A stretch of DNA of 61,911 nucleotides from positions 1 to 61,911 of the forward strand of contig CASGAD010000004.1 of the NCBI GenBank assembly GCA_949299335.1, written 5' to 3'. Shown here piece after piece: positions 45,930-54,508 of this stretch (position 1 is its first letter; the number at the start of each line of letters is the position of its first letter). The position numbers and the translations under genes were made by a program. This DNA comes from an uncultured bacterium. Lineage in GTDB: Bacteria; Bacillota_I; Bacilli_A; RFN20; CAG-826. The notes beneath the pieces were generated by a model. That model worked only from the letters and a program-made list of their open reading frames with translations. It had not been told where the DNA came from and did no database searches.

Positions 45930-48457
45930 ATGAAAAACTATGTTTATAATCACATTAGAATTGAATATTTATGCGATAGCATAATAAACGTTGAAGAAAG
46001 CAAAACTAGAAATTTTTGTGAAAGGAATACTTTTTCTTTATTGGTAAGTCTGATTTAAGTAAATGAGAATTCGAAGTTTATGAAATTAATGAAAATATTG
46101 AATGCACTTTTGGTGAATATACTTTAATTTTTAAAAAGGATAATCCATTAGAAGGATTGAAAGTTATTAATAAAAGTAATGAAGTAATTTATAAATATAA
46201 GAAATTGCATAATTCAGGTGAACTTCCTTCCCCTAGTAAAACTCCTATTATATTTCCAATATTTGATAACCCTAGAATGGTAATCCCTTTATCGGGTTAT
46301 AATGATGAAAAATTAATACAAAATAATGAGAAGTTTATCGTTGAAGAAAATGTTAATGATTTTTATTTATTAATCGCTAATAAAGATCCTCTTTTATTAC
46401 GTAAACTATATGTATTATTAACTGGTCGAAGTGAATTAGTACGTTTTAAAACGCTTGGGTTTTGGCAAAGTCGTTATTTTAAGTATGACGAAAATAGCGC
46501 TAAAGAGATGATATTAGAGCATGCAAAGCATAATATTCCATTAGACAATATGGTAATTGATACCGATTGGAGAAAAGCTAGCGATAGAGGTATAGGATAT
46601 GAAATAGACACTAGTTTATTTCCTGATATGAGTGGATTTTTTGCTTTTGCTCATAAAAATGATGTCGATATTATGTTTAATGATCATCCTGAGCCGCTTG
46701 AAGGTGCTAAAAATGTATTTAGTTTAGAGGAAATTAAGTATCGAAAAGATAATTTGTCTCGTTTAATGGAATTAGGATTAGATTACTGGTGGTATGATCG
46801 AAATTGGACCACTAAATTAATTTCTCCAACTAAGCATATAAGTCCAGAAACTTTGGGAGATTATTTATTTAATGATATTACAAAACAATTTAATATTTCT
46901 AAAGCCAATAATGATTTAGTCTATCGTAGACCAATAATTATGTGTAATGTTGACAATATCTTAAATGGTGACTATAAAAAAATATTTAATAGCGCCTCAC
47001 ATCGTTATTCAATTCAACGGACAGGAGATATTGATTCTAAATTAGATTCTATATCTAAAGAAGTATATAACTTAATTAGAGGTACAAGTAATGAAATTAC
47101 CTATATTAATAGTGATATAGGTGGTCATATTGGGAATCCTACAAAAGAAGAATATATTCGTTGGATGCAATTAGGAACATTTGAGCCTATTTTTAGAATT
47201 CATTGTACTAATTCAGTTGCTCGTTTTAGAGAGCCATGGAATTATGATGAAGAAACATTAAATATTTCTAGAAAATATATTAATCTAAGATATAGACTTT
47301 TGCCTTTAATTTACTCAAAATGTTTTGATAATTATTTTAGTGGTGAGCCTTTATTTAAAGAACTTTCTTTTAATTATAGAGATAAAAAATCTAGAAATAT
47401 TAAACACGAGTATTTACTAGCTAATGACATTTTAATATCTCATTTTGGCAAAAAGCCTTCAAAAATCCTCTCAAAAAATTCATATATTGGAAAAGTTGAG
47501 GCTGAATATTTTACTAACCCTGACTTAATTGGAGAACCATTTTATAAAGAAAGTTTAAATGAAGTAAGACTAAGTTTATCTCATGAACCTCCAGTTAAAG
47601 GGATGTCACCATATGAATTTAGCATTCGCTATCGCTTTAAATTAAGATTTAATAAGCTAACAACTTTAAGTGTTACTAGCGATGATGGATGTACTGTTTT
47701 TGTAGATGGAGTTAAAATTCATGAAGATAAATCGATGCATGGTCTCTCCTCATCTAGTTTAGGAAAATTTGAAGCTAATAAACTATATGATTTTGTTATT
47801 GAATATTACCAACACGGTGGAGAAGCTGGAATTTATTTATCAACTTATGATGATTTAGCAATTCTTAATAGAACATACTTACCTAAAGACGAATGGATTG
47901 ATGCTTTTAATGGCAAAATTTATAGCAAAAATAGAATGGTAAGTAAGGATATAAATGTTATAGATGAAATGAGTTTATTTATTAGAGGAGGTAGTATTTT
48001 GCCTCTTGTTGAAGAAGAAAATAGAGCCATGGATCTCGACTATTCTAAACTTTACTTAGATTATTATCCTTCTAAAAATAATGAAGATTATCAAACTTTG
48101 TATGAAGATGATAAGGAAACCACCGCATATAAATTAGGAAACTATAGAGTTGCTAATATTTCTTCTAAATTCGATAAAACTAATAACGAAATGGTTATAA
48201 GTATTTCTAAAGTCAAAGGAAACTATAATGATGAAATAAACTTTAGAGATGTGATTTTAAAATATCATTTATTAAAGGGAATGAATAAGGTTAAAGAAGT
48301 TAGAATTAATGATGAAATTGTTCCTTTTAAAATATTCAAAAAAGATTCTTCACTTATGCCTTTAAGCGCTACAGATAGTAGTAGATGCGAAAAGACATTA
48401 GTTGTGAAATTTAAAATTGATTTATCAAAGAATTATGTTATTAGATTTAAATTATAG
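45930..48457 (+). pseudogene. GH31 family glycosidase with PA14 domain, 5' end broken
   Basis: The main open frame from about 46067 to 48457 encodes most of a GH31 alpha-glycosidase/xylosidase-type protein. VIDTDWRKASDRG, GLDYWWYDRNW with the likely nucleophile Asp, and the acid/base region NSDIGGHIGNPTKEEYIRWM are visible. A PA14-like carbohydrate-binding insertion (LSVTSDDGCTVFVDG) sits about 200 residues before the C-terminus. The natural N-terminus starts at ATG 45930 in another frame (MKNYVYNHIRIEYLCDSI). A frameshift near 46040 and an in-frame TGA at 46064-46066 separate the parts. The only starts after the break lack an SD (for example TTG 46157), so the gene is probably inactive. Confidence 0.8.
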
Positions 48458-48465
48458 ATTGGGAG

Positions 48466-48490
48466 TAATAGATTAGCCTATTAGTCTTTT
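48466..48490 (+). terminator. Weak terminator after the GH31 gene
   Basis: TAATAG and CTATTA form a six-base stem followed by T-rich sequence; modest strength. Confidence 0.45.
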
Positions 48491-48502
48491 ATTGTATGCA
48501 AA

Positions 48503-48527
48503 AGAAAAACCGCTTTTTACAGCGGTT
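48503..48527 (-). terminator. Terminator of infC-rpmI-rplT
   Basis: On the minus strand AACCGCT, GC-rich stem with a five-base loop, AAGCGGTT, then a T-run. It lies 21 nt after the rplT stop. Confidence 0.9.
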
Positions 48528-48547
48528 AAATTCTAAGGTTTATTTGA

Positions 48548-48898
48548 TTACTTTGCTTTTTTAGCAACTTTGACTAAATCAGCAAATCCTTGAGGATCGT
48601 GAATTGCAATTTCGCTTAACATTTTTCTATTTAAGTCGATTTTAGCAACTTTTAATCCGTGCATAAACTTTGAATATGAAATATCGTTTAATCTGCAAGC
48701 AGCATTGATTCTCTTAATCCAGAGTTTTCTAAAATCTCTTTTAATTCTTCTACGATCAATATAAGCGTATCTTTTTGAACGCATTACTTGTTCTTTAGCA
48801 GTTTTGAATAAGATATGTTTACTGCCGAAGTAACCTTTAGCTTGCTTAATGATTTTCTTTCTTCTTAAATGTGTGACTTTACCACCTTTGACTCTCAT
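48548..48898 (-). CDS. rplT: 50S ribosomal protein L20
   Basis: Large-subunit assembly protein of 116 residues, starting [20 protein letters not shown] and containing the conserved [15 protein letters not shown] and [20 protein letters not shown]20 is the repressor that controls infC-rpmI-rplT through the leader RNA upstream of infC in Bacillus-type bacteria. SD AGGAGG precedes the start. Confidence 0.97.
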   Translation of the reverse strand: MRVKGGKVTHLRRKKIIKQAKGYFGSKHILFKTAKEQVMRSKRYAYIDRRRIKRDFRKLWIKRINAACRLNDISYSKFMHGLKVAKIDLNRKMLSEIAIHDPQGFADLVKVAKKAK

Positions 48899-48915
48899 GC
48901 TAGTTACCTCCTAAA

Positions 48916-49110
48916 TTATTGTTGAATGAGATACTTAATTCTCTTCATATCGCTCTTTGAAACGATTGTTGCTTTTCTTAAGTGTCTCTTTTGTTTGTGT
49001 GTTTTGTGTGGTGCTAAATGGCTAACATAAGCGTGATGTCTTCTGACTTTGCCACTACCAGTAACTTTAATTCTTTTTGTTAAAGCTTTTTTGCTCTTCA
49101 TTTTTGGCAT
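48916..49110 (-). CDS. rpmI: 50S ribosomal protein L35
   Basis: 64 residues, [20 protein letters not shown] at the start and the [15 protein letters not shown] core, as in L35. It is the middle gene of the operon, 18 nt from both neighbours. Confidence 0.97.
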   Translation of the reverse strand: MPKMKSKKALTKRIKVTGSGKVRRHHAYVSHLAPHKTHKQKRHLRKATIVSKSDMKRIKYLIQQ

Positions 49111-49128
49111 AAAAATAATCCTCTCTTT

Positions 49129-49692
49129 CTACTTTTTAGTTTTACTTGATAATACACATGTAAGCCATTTTCCATCGAGGACAGGCTTCTTTTCAATATT
49201 ACAGTAATCTTTTACACACTCTAGAAATCTATTTAATGCATCTTCGCCAACTTCAGGGTGGGACATTTGTCTTCCTTTGAATCTGACACCAACTTTAACT
49301 TTGTTGCCTTCTTCAAAAAACTTTATAGCTGCCTTTACTTTGGTTTCGATATCATGTTGCCCAATCTGAGGAGTTAATTGAATCTCTTTAATTTCAATAA
49401 TTTTTTGATTCTTTTTGGCTTCCTTAGCTTTCTTTTGAGCCTCGAAACGATATTTTCCATAGTTAACGATTTTACAAACTGGTGGATTTGCTTGTGGAGC
49501 AACACAAAGTAAATCAAGTTCGTATTCCTCAGCTTTTTTAATGGCATCGAATCTTTTCATTTTACCTAAGCTTTCGCCATCAGGTCCAATTACTAAAACT
49601 TCTGGAAAACGTATTTTTTCGTTTACAATGTCACCATTATAACGATCTTTTTTGGTGTTTTTATCCATTTGTGGATTAAATCCGGTTGCTAT
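49129..49692 (-). CDS. infC: Translation initiation factor IF-3, ATA start codon
   Basis: IF-3 discriminates against non-AUG start codons and keeps subunits apart. The N- and C-domains are visible: INEKIRF-like VNEKIRFPEVLVIG, AEEYELDLLCVAPQANPPVCKIVNYG, and KVGVRFKGRQMSHPEVGE. The first ATG (49668) lies 32 nt from the AGGAGG (complement of 49701-49706), too far. An in-frame ATA at 49690-49692 lies 8 nt from it and adds eight residues (start then ATGFNPQ). Non-AUG start codons are a known self-limiting device of infC (AUU in E. coli). The protein is 187 residues with this start. Confidence 0.88.
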   Translation of the reverse strand: MATGFNPQMDKNTKKDRYNGDIVNEKIRFPEVLVIGPDGESLGKMKRFDAIKKAEEYELDLLCVAPQANPPVCKIVNYGKYRFEAQKKAKEAKKNQKIIEIKEIQLTPQIGQHDIETKVKAAIKFFEEGNKVKVGVRFKGRQMSHPEVGEDALNRFLECVKDYCNIEKKPVLDGKWLTCVLSSKTKK

Positions 49693-49831
49693 AGTATCTT
49701 CCTCCTAAAATAAAACGGACGCATTAAGTTTACGTCCGTTAAAAATACTCATAGTTTTACAACTTAGTAGCTTTTAAGACCAATCGATACATTCAATCTG
49801 GTGAGAAGCGGACGCTCTTCTTTCTACGTGC
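49693..49831 (-). ncRNA. infC leader RNA with L20-type attenuator
   Basis: The leader of about 139 nt holds a Rho-independent terminator 23 nt upstream of the infC start: ACGGACG (complement of 49733-49739) pairs with CGTCCGT (complement of 49715-49721), followed by a T-rich stretch. The sequence GCGTCCG occurs again near the 5' end (complement of 49809-49815). It could pair with the terminator's first arm to form an antiterminator. This mutually exclusive pairing is the logic of the Bacillota L20 leader (Rfam RF00558). Confidence 0.8.
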
Positions 49832-49837
49832 TGAAAT

Positions 49838-49866
49838 ATAATATCGAAATTTTATTTTAAAATCAA
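49838..49866 (-). promoter_or_regulatory. Promoter of infC-rpmI-rplT
   Basis: TTGATT (complement of 49861-49866) and TATTAT (complement of 49838-49843) are 17 nt apart. Confidence 0.72.
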
Positions 49867-49874
49867 TAGTAAAT

Positions 49875-50306
49875 TTAGTCTTCGTTTGGTGTGTAGACTA
49901 AGAAATAAATTGAAGTAGCGATTCCGATAAGTGTGATAATTAATACAAATATCAATGAGTTTTGTGGATTATAGCTTATATTAATAAATTTTGAACAAAG
50001 TGTAGTAATTGAAAATGCTAAAGCTACTGTCCAAGATGAGATATTGAAAATAGAAACGACTTTTTCATCTACACTTGAAACGAAAGCAAATGCTAAATTA
50101 GTTAATGTAATGACACCTATTAAACAAACGAGTGTGCCTAAAACTGAACTAACTGATAAATTCTCTAAACTTGCGAAATCATAGCCATTATAGTAATTGC
50201 CGGTTACGTTTTGAACGTGATAAGCAAATGTTCCAAACAAAACGAGTGCAAAGATGGCAAGGATTAAAGTAGAAGAGATTGCTAATTTTTTCTTTGATAA
50301 TACCAT
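49875..50306 (-). CDS. Small four-helix membrane protein of unknown function
   Basis: 143 residues with four hydrophobic segments: ISSTLILAIFALVLFGTFAY near the N-terminus, VLGTLVCLIGVITLTNLAFAFV, SSWTVALAFSITTLC, and IFVLIITLIGIATSIYFLV at the C-terminus. No family recognised. Start ATG 50306 has AAGGAG upstream; a longer frame to 50327 is less likely. It lies directly upstream of the infC promoter, in the same direction. Confidence 0.65.
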   Translation of the reverse strand: MVLSKKKLAISSTLILAIFALVLFGTFAYHVQNVTGNYYNGYDFASLENLSVSSVLGTLVCLIGVITLTNLAFAFVSSVDEKVVSIFNISSWTVALAFSITTLCSKFINISYNPQNSLIFVLIITLIGIATSIYFLVYTPNED

Positions 50307-50491
50307 AAATTTCTCCTTGAGCCTCAATAGTTAATATTTTATAAATCTTTAGATTTTTTTCAACAATATATTGAAGGTCTAAGTAAATATTTTTGATTTT
50401 TCAATTCTAATTTAGGTTTATTGTGAAATAAATTATATTTATTTTTAAATAAATTTATTTATAATGAATTTTGGAATTGAGGAAATTATAG

Positions 50492-51139
50492 ATGAAAAAA
50501 GTCTTAGTGTTTGATTTTGATGGAACTTTATGCCACTCATTAGAGCTAGTTAAATTAGGAATGAAAGAGGCAATTACTAAATGTTCTAATTTAGAAATGG
50601 AAGATAATGTTTTGCTTAAATACTTTGGTCCAAATGAAGAAGGCATTTTGTTAAAAATATTAGGTGAAAAAGTATATAAAGATGCTTTTTATCAATACTT
50701 ATTAACTTATTATCAAAATCATGATCAATACGTTAAAGATTTTTTCCCAAATTTAAGAAAACTATTAGAAAAATTAAATAAAGATGGATTTACCATTTAT
50801 TTATTAACTGGAAGAAGCGTTGAAAGTTTAATGATTTCGTTAACTAAACTTGAGGCCTTTAATCTTTTTAAGGGATATTATACTGGAGGATTAAATGGTG
50901 CGATTAAAGACGAATTATTGCTTAAACTTTTAAAAGATCATAACTTAAGTAAGGAAGATATTATATATATTGGTGACTCTATTAAAGATGTAATTCAATG
51001 TCAAAAAATCGGCGTAAAAATTATTAGTGGACTATATGACAATTTTGAAAGTCATGAAGGAGTTAAAGAATTAAATCCTTACTTAATCGCAACAAATATT
51101 GAGGATTTAGAGGCTTTAATTTATAAAGAGGCATTATAA
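50492..51139 (+). CDS. HAD-superfamily hydrolase (phosphoglycolate phosphatase-like)
   Basis: A 215-residue HAD phosphatase. Motif I FDFDGTLCHS is near residue 9, motif II Thr lies in YLLTGRSVESL, and motif IV is in IIYIGDSIKDV. A four-helix cap region lies between motifs I and II. The substrate is not identifiable. An SD GAGGAA precedes the ATG, and the gene ends immediately before the DUF1275 gene. Confidence 0.88.
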   Translation: MKKVLVFDFDGTLCHSLELVKLGMKEAITKCSNLEMEDNVLLKYFGPNEEGILLKILGEKVYKDAFYQYLLTYYQNHDQYVKDFFPNLRKLLEKLNKDGFTIYLLTGRSVESLMISLTKLEAFNLFKGYYTGGLNGAIKDELLLKLLKDHNLSKEDIIYIGDSIKDVIQCQKIGVKIISGLYDNFESHEGVKELNPYLIATNIEDLEALIYKEAL

Positions 51140-51931
51140 GTGAATAAGCAAAAGAAAAATAAAATTCATTATTTGAGTTTTTTAGTAGCCATAATTGCAT
51201 GTTTAGCTAGTGGAATTTTAGATGGCTATTCATACTTATTTAAAGGTAATTTTGGATTAATTCAAACTGGTAACTTAATAAACAGTGTTTTCTATTTATT
51301 AAATGGTCAATTCTATACATTTATTACAACGTTTTCCAATATAATATGTTTTTGTATTGCTATTTTTATTGCACATTATATTGAGTTTAAATTAAAAGAT
51401 AAAAATCTTGATATCAAAAATATTGAGATTATTATCATTTTAGTTTTGATAGCTATTAATATGTGCATTCCTAATTCATTCGAAGCTAGTGAAGGAGAAG
51501 TGACACTTAATAGATGGATTTGGGTAAATATACTTTCTAATTGCATATTTGCTTTTGTGGGTGCCTTTATTTTTAGAGCTTTTATGGAATTTAATGGCAA
51601 TACTTATGTTAGTACGATGATGACAGCGAATATGACTAGATTTGTTGGCGCATCTTTTAATGGCACAATAAAAAAAGAAAAAGGTGAAAATTTAAAGGCC
51701 TTACAATATTTATTAATTATTTTAAGTTTTGTAATCGGTATTGGAGTAATTTATATATTTTATCGTTACTATTTTTTAGAAAATGTTAATGACAATTCTC
51801 TATTTTTCTTTAACTATATTCCTAATTTAATGTTAATCGCACCTTTAGTGTTACTAACAATTTGCCTATTACTTAAAAGATATATTTATAAAATTAGCAA
51901 TAAAGAAGTTAATAATGAATCTTTGAAATAA
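51140..51931 (+). CDS. YoaK/DUF1275 family membrane protein
   Basis: 263 residues with about six helices, GTG start at 51140 directly after the HAD stop. The N-terminal ASGILDGYSYLFKGNFGLIQ and TGNLINSVFYLLNG match the DUF1275 motif (G-x-x-D...TGN). The function of the family is unknown. The 3' end overlaps the convergent GIY-YIG gene by 23 nt. Confidence 0.82.
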   Translation: MNKQKKNKIHYLSFLVAIIACLASGILDGYSYLFKGNFGLIQTGNLINSVFYLLNGQFYTFITTFSNIICFCIAIFIAHYIEFKLKDKNLDIKNIEIIIILVLIAINMCIPNSFEASEGEVTLNRWIWVNILSNCIFAFVGAFIFRAFMEFNGNTYVSTMMTANMTRFVGASFNGTIKKEKGENLKALQYLLIILSFVIGIGVIYIFYRYYFLENVNDNSLFFFNYIPNLMLIAPLVLLTICLLLKRYIYKISNKEVNNESLK

Positions 51932-52760
51932 TAAACTCCTTGAATGAGAGTTTGCTACGCTTATCGCAAAAAGTATCTGCATCGATATTTAAGTCAATAT
52001 AATAAGGCTTATCTTTTCTAACAAAAAGGTTTCCATCATCATCTAATGATGCTTTAAAGGTATTTGCTGGAATTCTAATTAAATAAAGAGTATTTGTTAT
52101 TTGATTATTAAGAATTAAATCCCAATCTTTTTTAAGAAATTCAGTTTTTGGGTTTATCCAAAAAATATTTTTGTTTTCTTGCAATTTCCCATAAGATTTA
52201 ATTTTTAATAATTTAATTTTTTGTTCTTCAAGAAATTTAAGCGCCTCGCCCTTTGCTCTTACTGCAATATCTTTGTTGCTCATAACAGGGATGGTCTTAA
52301 TTATCGATTCTTTCTTTTTGTCTTTCGAGAAAACATCTACTCCAATGAGCTGCAGAATAAATAGTGCTTCATCTAAATATTGATCTAATAATTTTTTTGT
52401 AAATTTATCTAAATTTGATTTATTACCATCAGTTTTATTATCGCAATCCAAGGTTCCACATTCTTGGGCTTTAGATATAAGTGAAGCTTCTAAATATGTA
52501 ATATATGATTGATTAAGTTCATCATTTTTAGAAGTCAATAAAATTACTTTTTCCCACCAATCTTTTTTAAGTAAATGATGTTTTATTCTTTGTCTTAAAT
52601 CTGTAGATTGCCCGACATAAACCTTTTCAGAAGATAGAAGTAAATACACGCCATATTTATCACATGAATCATCGTTCAACAAAATATCAGTTGAATCCCT
52701 TGGGCACGAATAAAGGATCCCTCCTAAATCCCATCCATCAGACTCACTAACATATGTCAT
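51909..52760 (-). CDS. GIY-YIG nuclease-domain protein, N-terminus displaced by a frameshift
   Basis: 283 residues with a GIY-YIG domain at about 35-130: YGVYLLLSSEKVYVGQSTDL corresponds to the GIY and YIG signature with a following Arg. The C-terminal half is compatible with a DUF4357-type tail. Relatives begin about 20 residues earlier with a KKIELYLxxGTxNG strand. That stretch is present upstream (IELYLYNGTLNG) but has no in-frame start: it connects to ATG 52814-52816 only if one A is added to a six-A run (T6 at 52796-52801). Stand-alone members are often of unknown function, sometimes defence-linked. Confidence 0.75.
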   Translation of the reverse strand: MTYVSESDGWDLGGILYSCPRDSTDILLNDDSCDKYGVYLLLSSEKVYVGQSTDLRQRIKHHLLKKDWWEKVILLTSKNDELNQSYITYLEASLISKAQECGTLDCDNKTDGNKSNLDKFTKKLLDQYLDEALFILQLIGVDVFSKDKKKESIIKTIPVMSNKDIAVRAKGEALKFLEEQKIKLLKIKSYGKLQENKNIFWINPKTEFLKKDWDLILNNQITNTLYLIRIPANTFKASLDDDGNLFVRKDKPYYIDLNIDADTFCDKRSKLSFKEFIISKIHY

Positions 52761-52816
52761 TCCGTTGAGTGTCCCGTTATAAAGATATAATTCAATTTTT
52801 TGGCTTTTGCATTCAT

Positions 52817-53175
52817 AATTACTACCTTAAACAGTTTATCAGATTGAATATTATTTAACCGGATCTACTATTTGTTTCAAACAATTTAAAACATAGTAAT
52901 AAGTAATGAAATTAAGGAAATTGATTAAACCTTTTCGTGAATAAATTATTAAGTATTTAGGTTCGATGTTTGAGGTGGTTTGCTTTTAAATAATAGGTCA
53001 TTTAAAACAAAAAAATGCCGATATAATCGGCATAATTTTCATTTTGGTGACCTTGAGGCGACTAAAACCCTGTTTATTTATAATTAAAATTTATAATTTT
53101 AATTAAAATTAGTTATTTTTATTAATATAATTTATGTAAATATTTTCAATATTTAAGAATTGTATCAAAAATGTA
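52817..53175. other. Noncoding region at the left edge of the accessory element
   Basis: 359 nt with no gene. It contains the terminator at 53008-53033, a tRNA-3'-end-like stretch at 53040-53071, a sequence resembling a dif site (53115-53142), and an 8-bp direct repeat TGTATCAA at 53161-53168 and 53172-53179. It is a plausible attachment-site region for the element to the right. Confidence 0.5.
53008..53033 (-). terminator. Terminator of the repressor operon
   Basis: ATGCCGAT, ATA loop, ATCGGCAT (53015-53033). On the minus strand it is followed by seven T residues, so it ends transcripts coming from the XRE genes at 53176-54387. Confidence 0.85.
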
Positions 53176-53454
53176 TCAACTATTTTTATTTGTTTTTATC
53201 TTATCAACAATGGAAGAAATATTTTTTAGTTTTTTATAATCTTCTATGGAAATTGATACTGTTTTTTCATCACCAATTAATTCGTTTATTGAAATATTGT
53301 ATAGAGTCGATAATTTTTTAAGTTGGGATAATTTAATGTCGTTTTTTTCTAGTTCGATATTAGAATAATTTGCTTGTGAAATATTAAGATATTTTGCTAT
53401 ATCTTTTTGCTTGAATTTATTTTTTTGTCTATAAAATTTTAAATTATTCATCAA
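53176..53454 (-). CDS. XRE-family transcriptional regulator (second)
   Basis: 92 residues with a Cro/C1-type HTH: LKFYRQKNKFKQKDIAKYLN followed by ISQANYSNIELEKNDIKLSQLKKLSTLYNISINELIG. A short C-terminal helix follows. It is the last gene of a three-gene minus-strand operon and its start overlaps the end of the preceding gene by 11 nt. Either of the first two Met codons could be used. Similar pairs of small XRE proteins control prophage and ICE gene expression. Confidence 0.85.
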   Translation of the reverse strand: MMNNLKFYRQKNKFKQKDIAKYLNISQANYSNIELEKNDIKLSQLKKLSTLYNISINELIGDEKTVSISIEDYKKLKNISSIVDKIKTNKNS

Positions 53455-54061
53455 AATCTTTTATTTTATTAAGTTCATCTAAAGCCTTACCAGAATTGAA
53501 GAAGAAGTTTAAAAAATCCGTACATTGCTTTATTTGGCTATCTAATTTAACATGATCTTCTTTGTTTTCTGATGTATAGGAAAATACGTAGCTTATAATT
53601 TCTATGTTTGCTGGTAGAAATTGTTGTAGGATTTGCTTATATGTAAAACATTGTTGAGCTTTAACTAAGTAGCTGGAAATTTTAAATGTAAATTCAAGTA
53701 TACATATTTTGTTATCTTTAATTAGAAGAAAATCACAGCGATTATTCCTTGTATATGGTATTGAATATTCCTGGATAAGTTTTGCATCTCTTCTTATTTC
53801 TTCGTTTAAGTTTTGGCTTTCAAATATTCTGTATATTAAACTTAAGGAATCTATCCAAGATAAAATGTCTTTGTTTGAATATTTTTTATTTTCGCTAATG
53901 TTAGAAGTAAGTTCTTTGAAAAGTGTAGAATTTTCTAATTTTTCTAATCTTTCATCCCAACTTACATCAGAAATTATCCATTTATTTATTTTTGGATATC
54001 TCTTTTTGATGTCTGAGAAATTAGTAAAAAAATTAATACAATTTTTTGACTCTATAATCAT
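53444..54061 (-). CDS. Protein of unknown function with possible PD-(D/E)xK nuclease core
   Basis: 205 residues, not recognised as a named family. The centre reads IPYTRNNRCDFLLIKDNKICILEFTF, which follows the restriction-endonuclease-like pattern R-x-D-hh...hhh-E-x, with Asp and Glu about ten residues apart. The Lys of ExK is replaced by Thr, although a Lys follows. A helix KAQQCFTYKQILQQFLP comes next, as in DUF2075-type proteins. No membrane segment. It lies between two XRE repressors and overlaps the downstream one, so it is probably coexpressed; a nuclease or a regulator partner are both open. Confidence 0.6.
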   Translation of the reverse strand: MIIESKNCINFFTNFSDIKKRYPKINKWIISDVSWDERLEKLENSTLFKELTSNISENKKYSNKDILSWIDSLSLIYRIFESQNLNEEIRRDAKLIQEYSIPYTRNNRCDFLLIKDNKICILEFTFKISSYLVKAQQCFTYKQILQQFLPANIEIISYVFSYTSENKEDHVKLDSQIKQCTDFLNFFFNSGKALDELNKIKDFDE

Positions 54062-54063
54062 TA

Positions 54064-54387
54064 TTAGTCTCCGTTTTTTAAGTTAATAATTCCGTGATTA
54101 TCGTTTATTACATTAGTTTGATTATTTATTTTGCTAAATATTCTATTTAGGTCGTCAATATCTTTTTGACTTAAAATTATATAATTTTCAGTACTATTTT
54201 TTCTTAGGAGTTGCATAGGCGATATTTCTAAATAATCACAAATAAGTAAAAAATTATCTAAAGTAAGTCGTATTTTTGATGATTCAATATCCCTATAAGT
54301 ACCTTGCGATATATTTAAATAATTTGCAATTTTTGCTTGAGAAATTTTTTTTGCTTCTCTTATTTTTCTTATTTCATCGATTATCAT
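54064..54387 (-). CDS. XRE-family transcriptional repressor (first)
   Basis: 107 residues. The N-terminal HTH is IREAKKISQAKIANYLNISQG followed by TYRDIESSKIRLTLDNFLLICDYLEISPMQLL; the C-terminal 40 residues are coil-like. First gene of the minus-strand operon, 2 nt before the nuclease-like gene. Its promoter overlaps that of the plus-strand gene block, an arrangement as in the C1/Cro switch, and inverted repeats there are candidate operators. Confidence 0.87.
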   Translation of the reverse strand: MIIDEIRKIREAKKISQAKIANYLNISQGTYRDIESSKIRLTLDNFLLICDYLEISPMQLLRKNSTENYIILSQKDIDDLNRIFSKINNQTNVINDNHGIINLKNGD

Positions 54388-54430
54388 ACTTATATTTTAT
54401 TTTTTCAGAGTAATATACGCTATTTAGTTA

Positions 54431-54487
54431 TTGACAATATCGTTATAAACTACAATAATAAAAGTAAATTGTAGTAATAGACTACAT
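54431..54487. promoter_or_regulatory. Divergent promoter/operator region of the accessory element
   Basis: Plus promoter: TTGACA 54431-54436, 17-nt spacer, AATAAT 54454-54459. A minus-strand TTGTCA (complement of 54432-54437) overlaps it. Three related half-sites follow: CTACAAT at 54450-54456, its inverse ATTGTAG at 54468-54474, and ACTACAT at 54481-54487. The spacing puts them over the plus -10 and start point, as for repressor operators. Confidence 0.7.
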
Positions 54488-54508
54488 TATGATCTTTTGG
54501 GAGTGTAT

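Noticed and set aside
46064-46066. TGA read as tryptophan (Mollicutes-type code 4) inside the GH31 gene
   Set aside because: rpe, trmB and other intact genes end with TGA and use TGG for Trp, so this TGA is a true stop in a damaged gene.
51909-52760. GIY-YIG gene as part of the mobile element (homing endonuclease)
   Set aside because: It lies outside the element's repressor operon and terminator, and its domain arrangement is that of chromosomal GIY-YIG proteins. A link cannot be shown.
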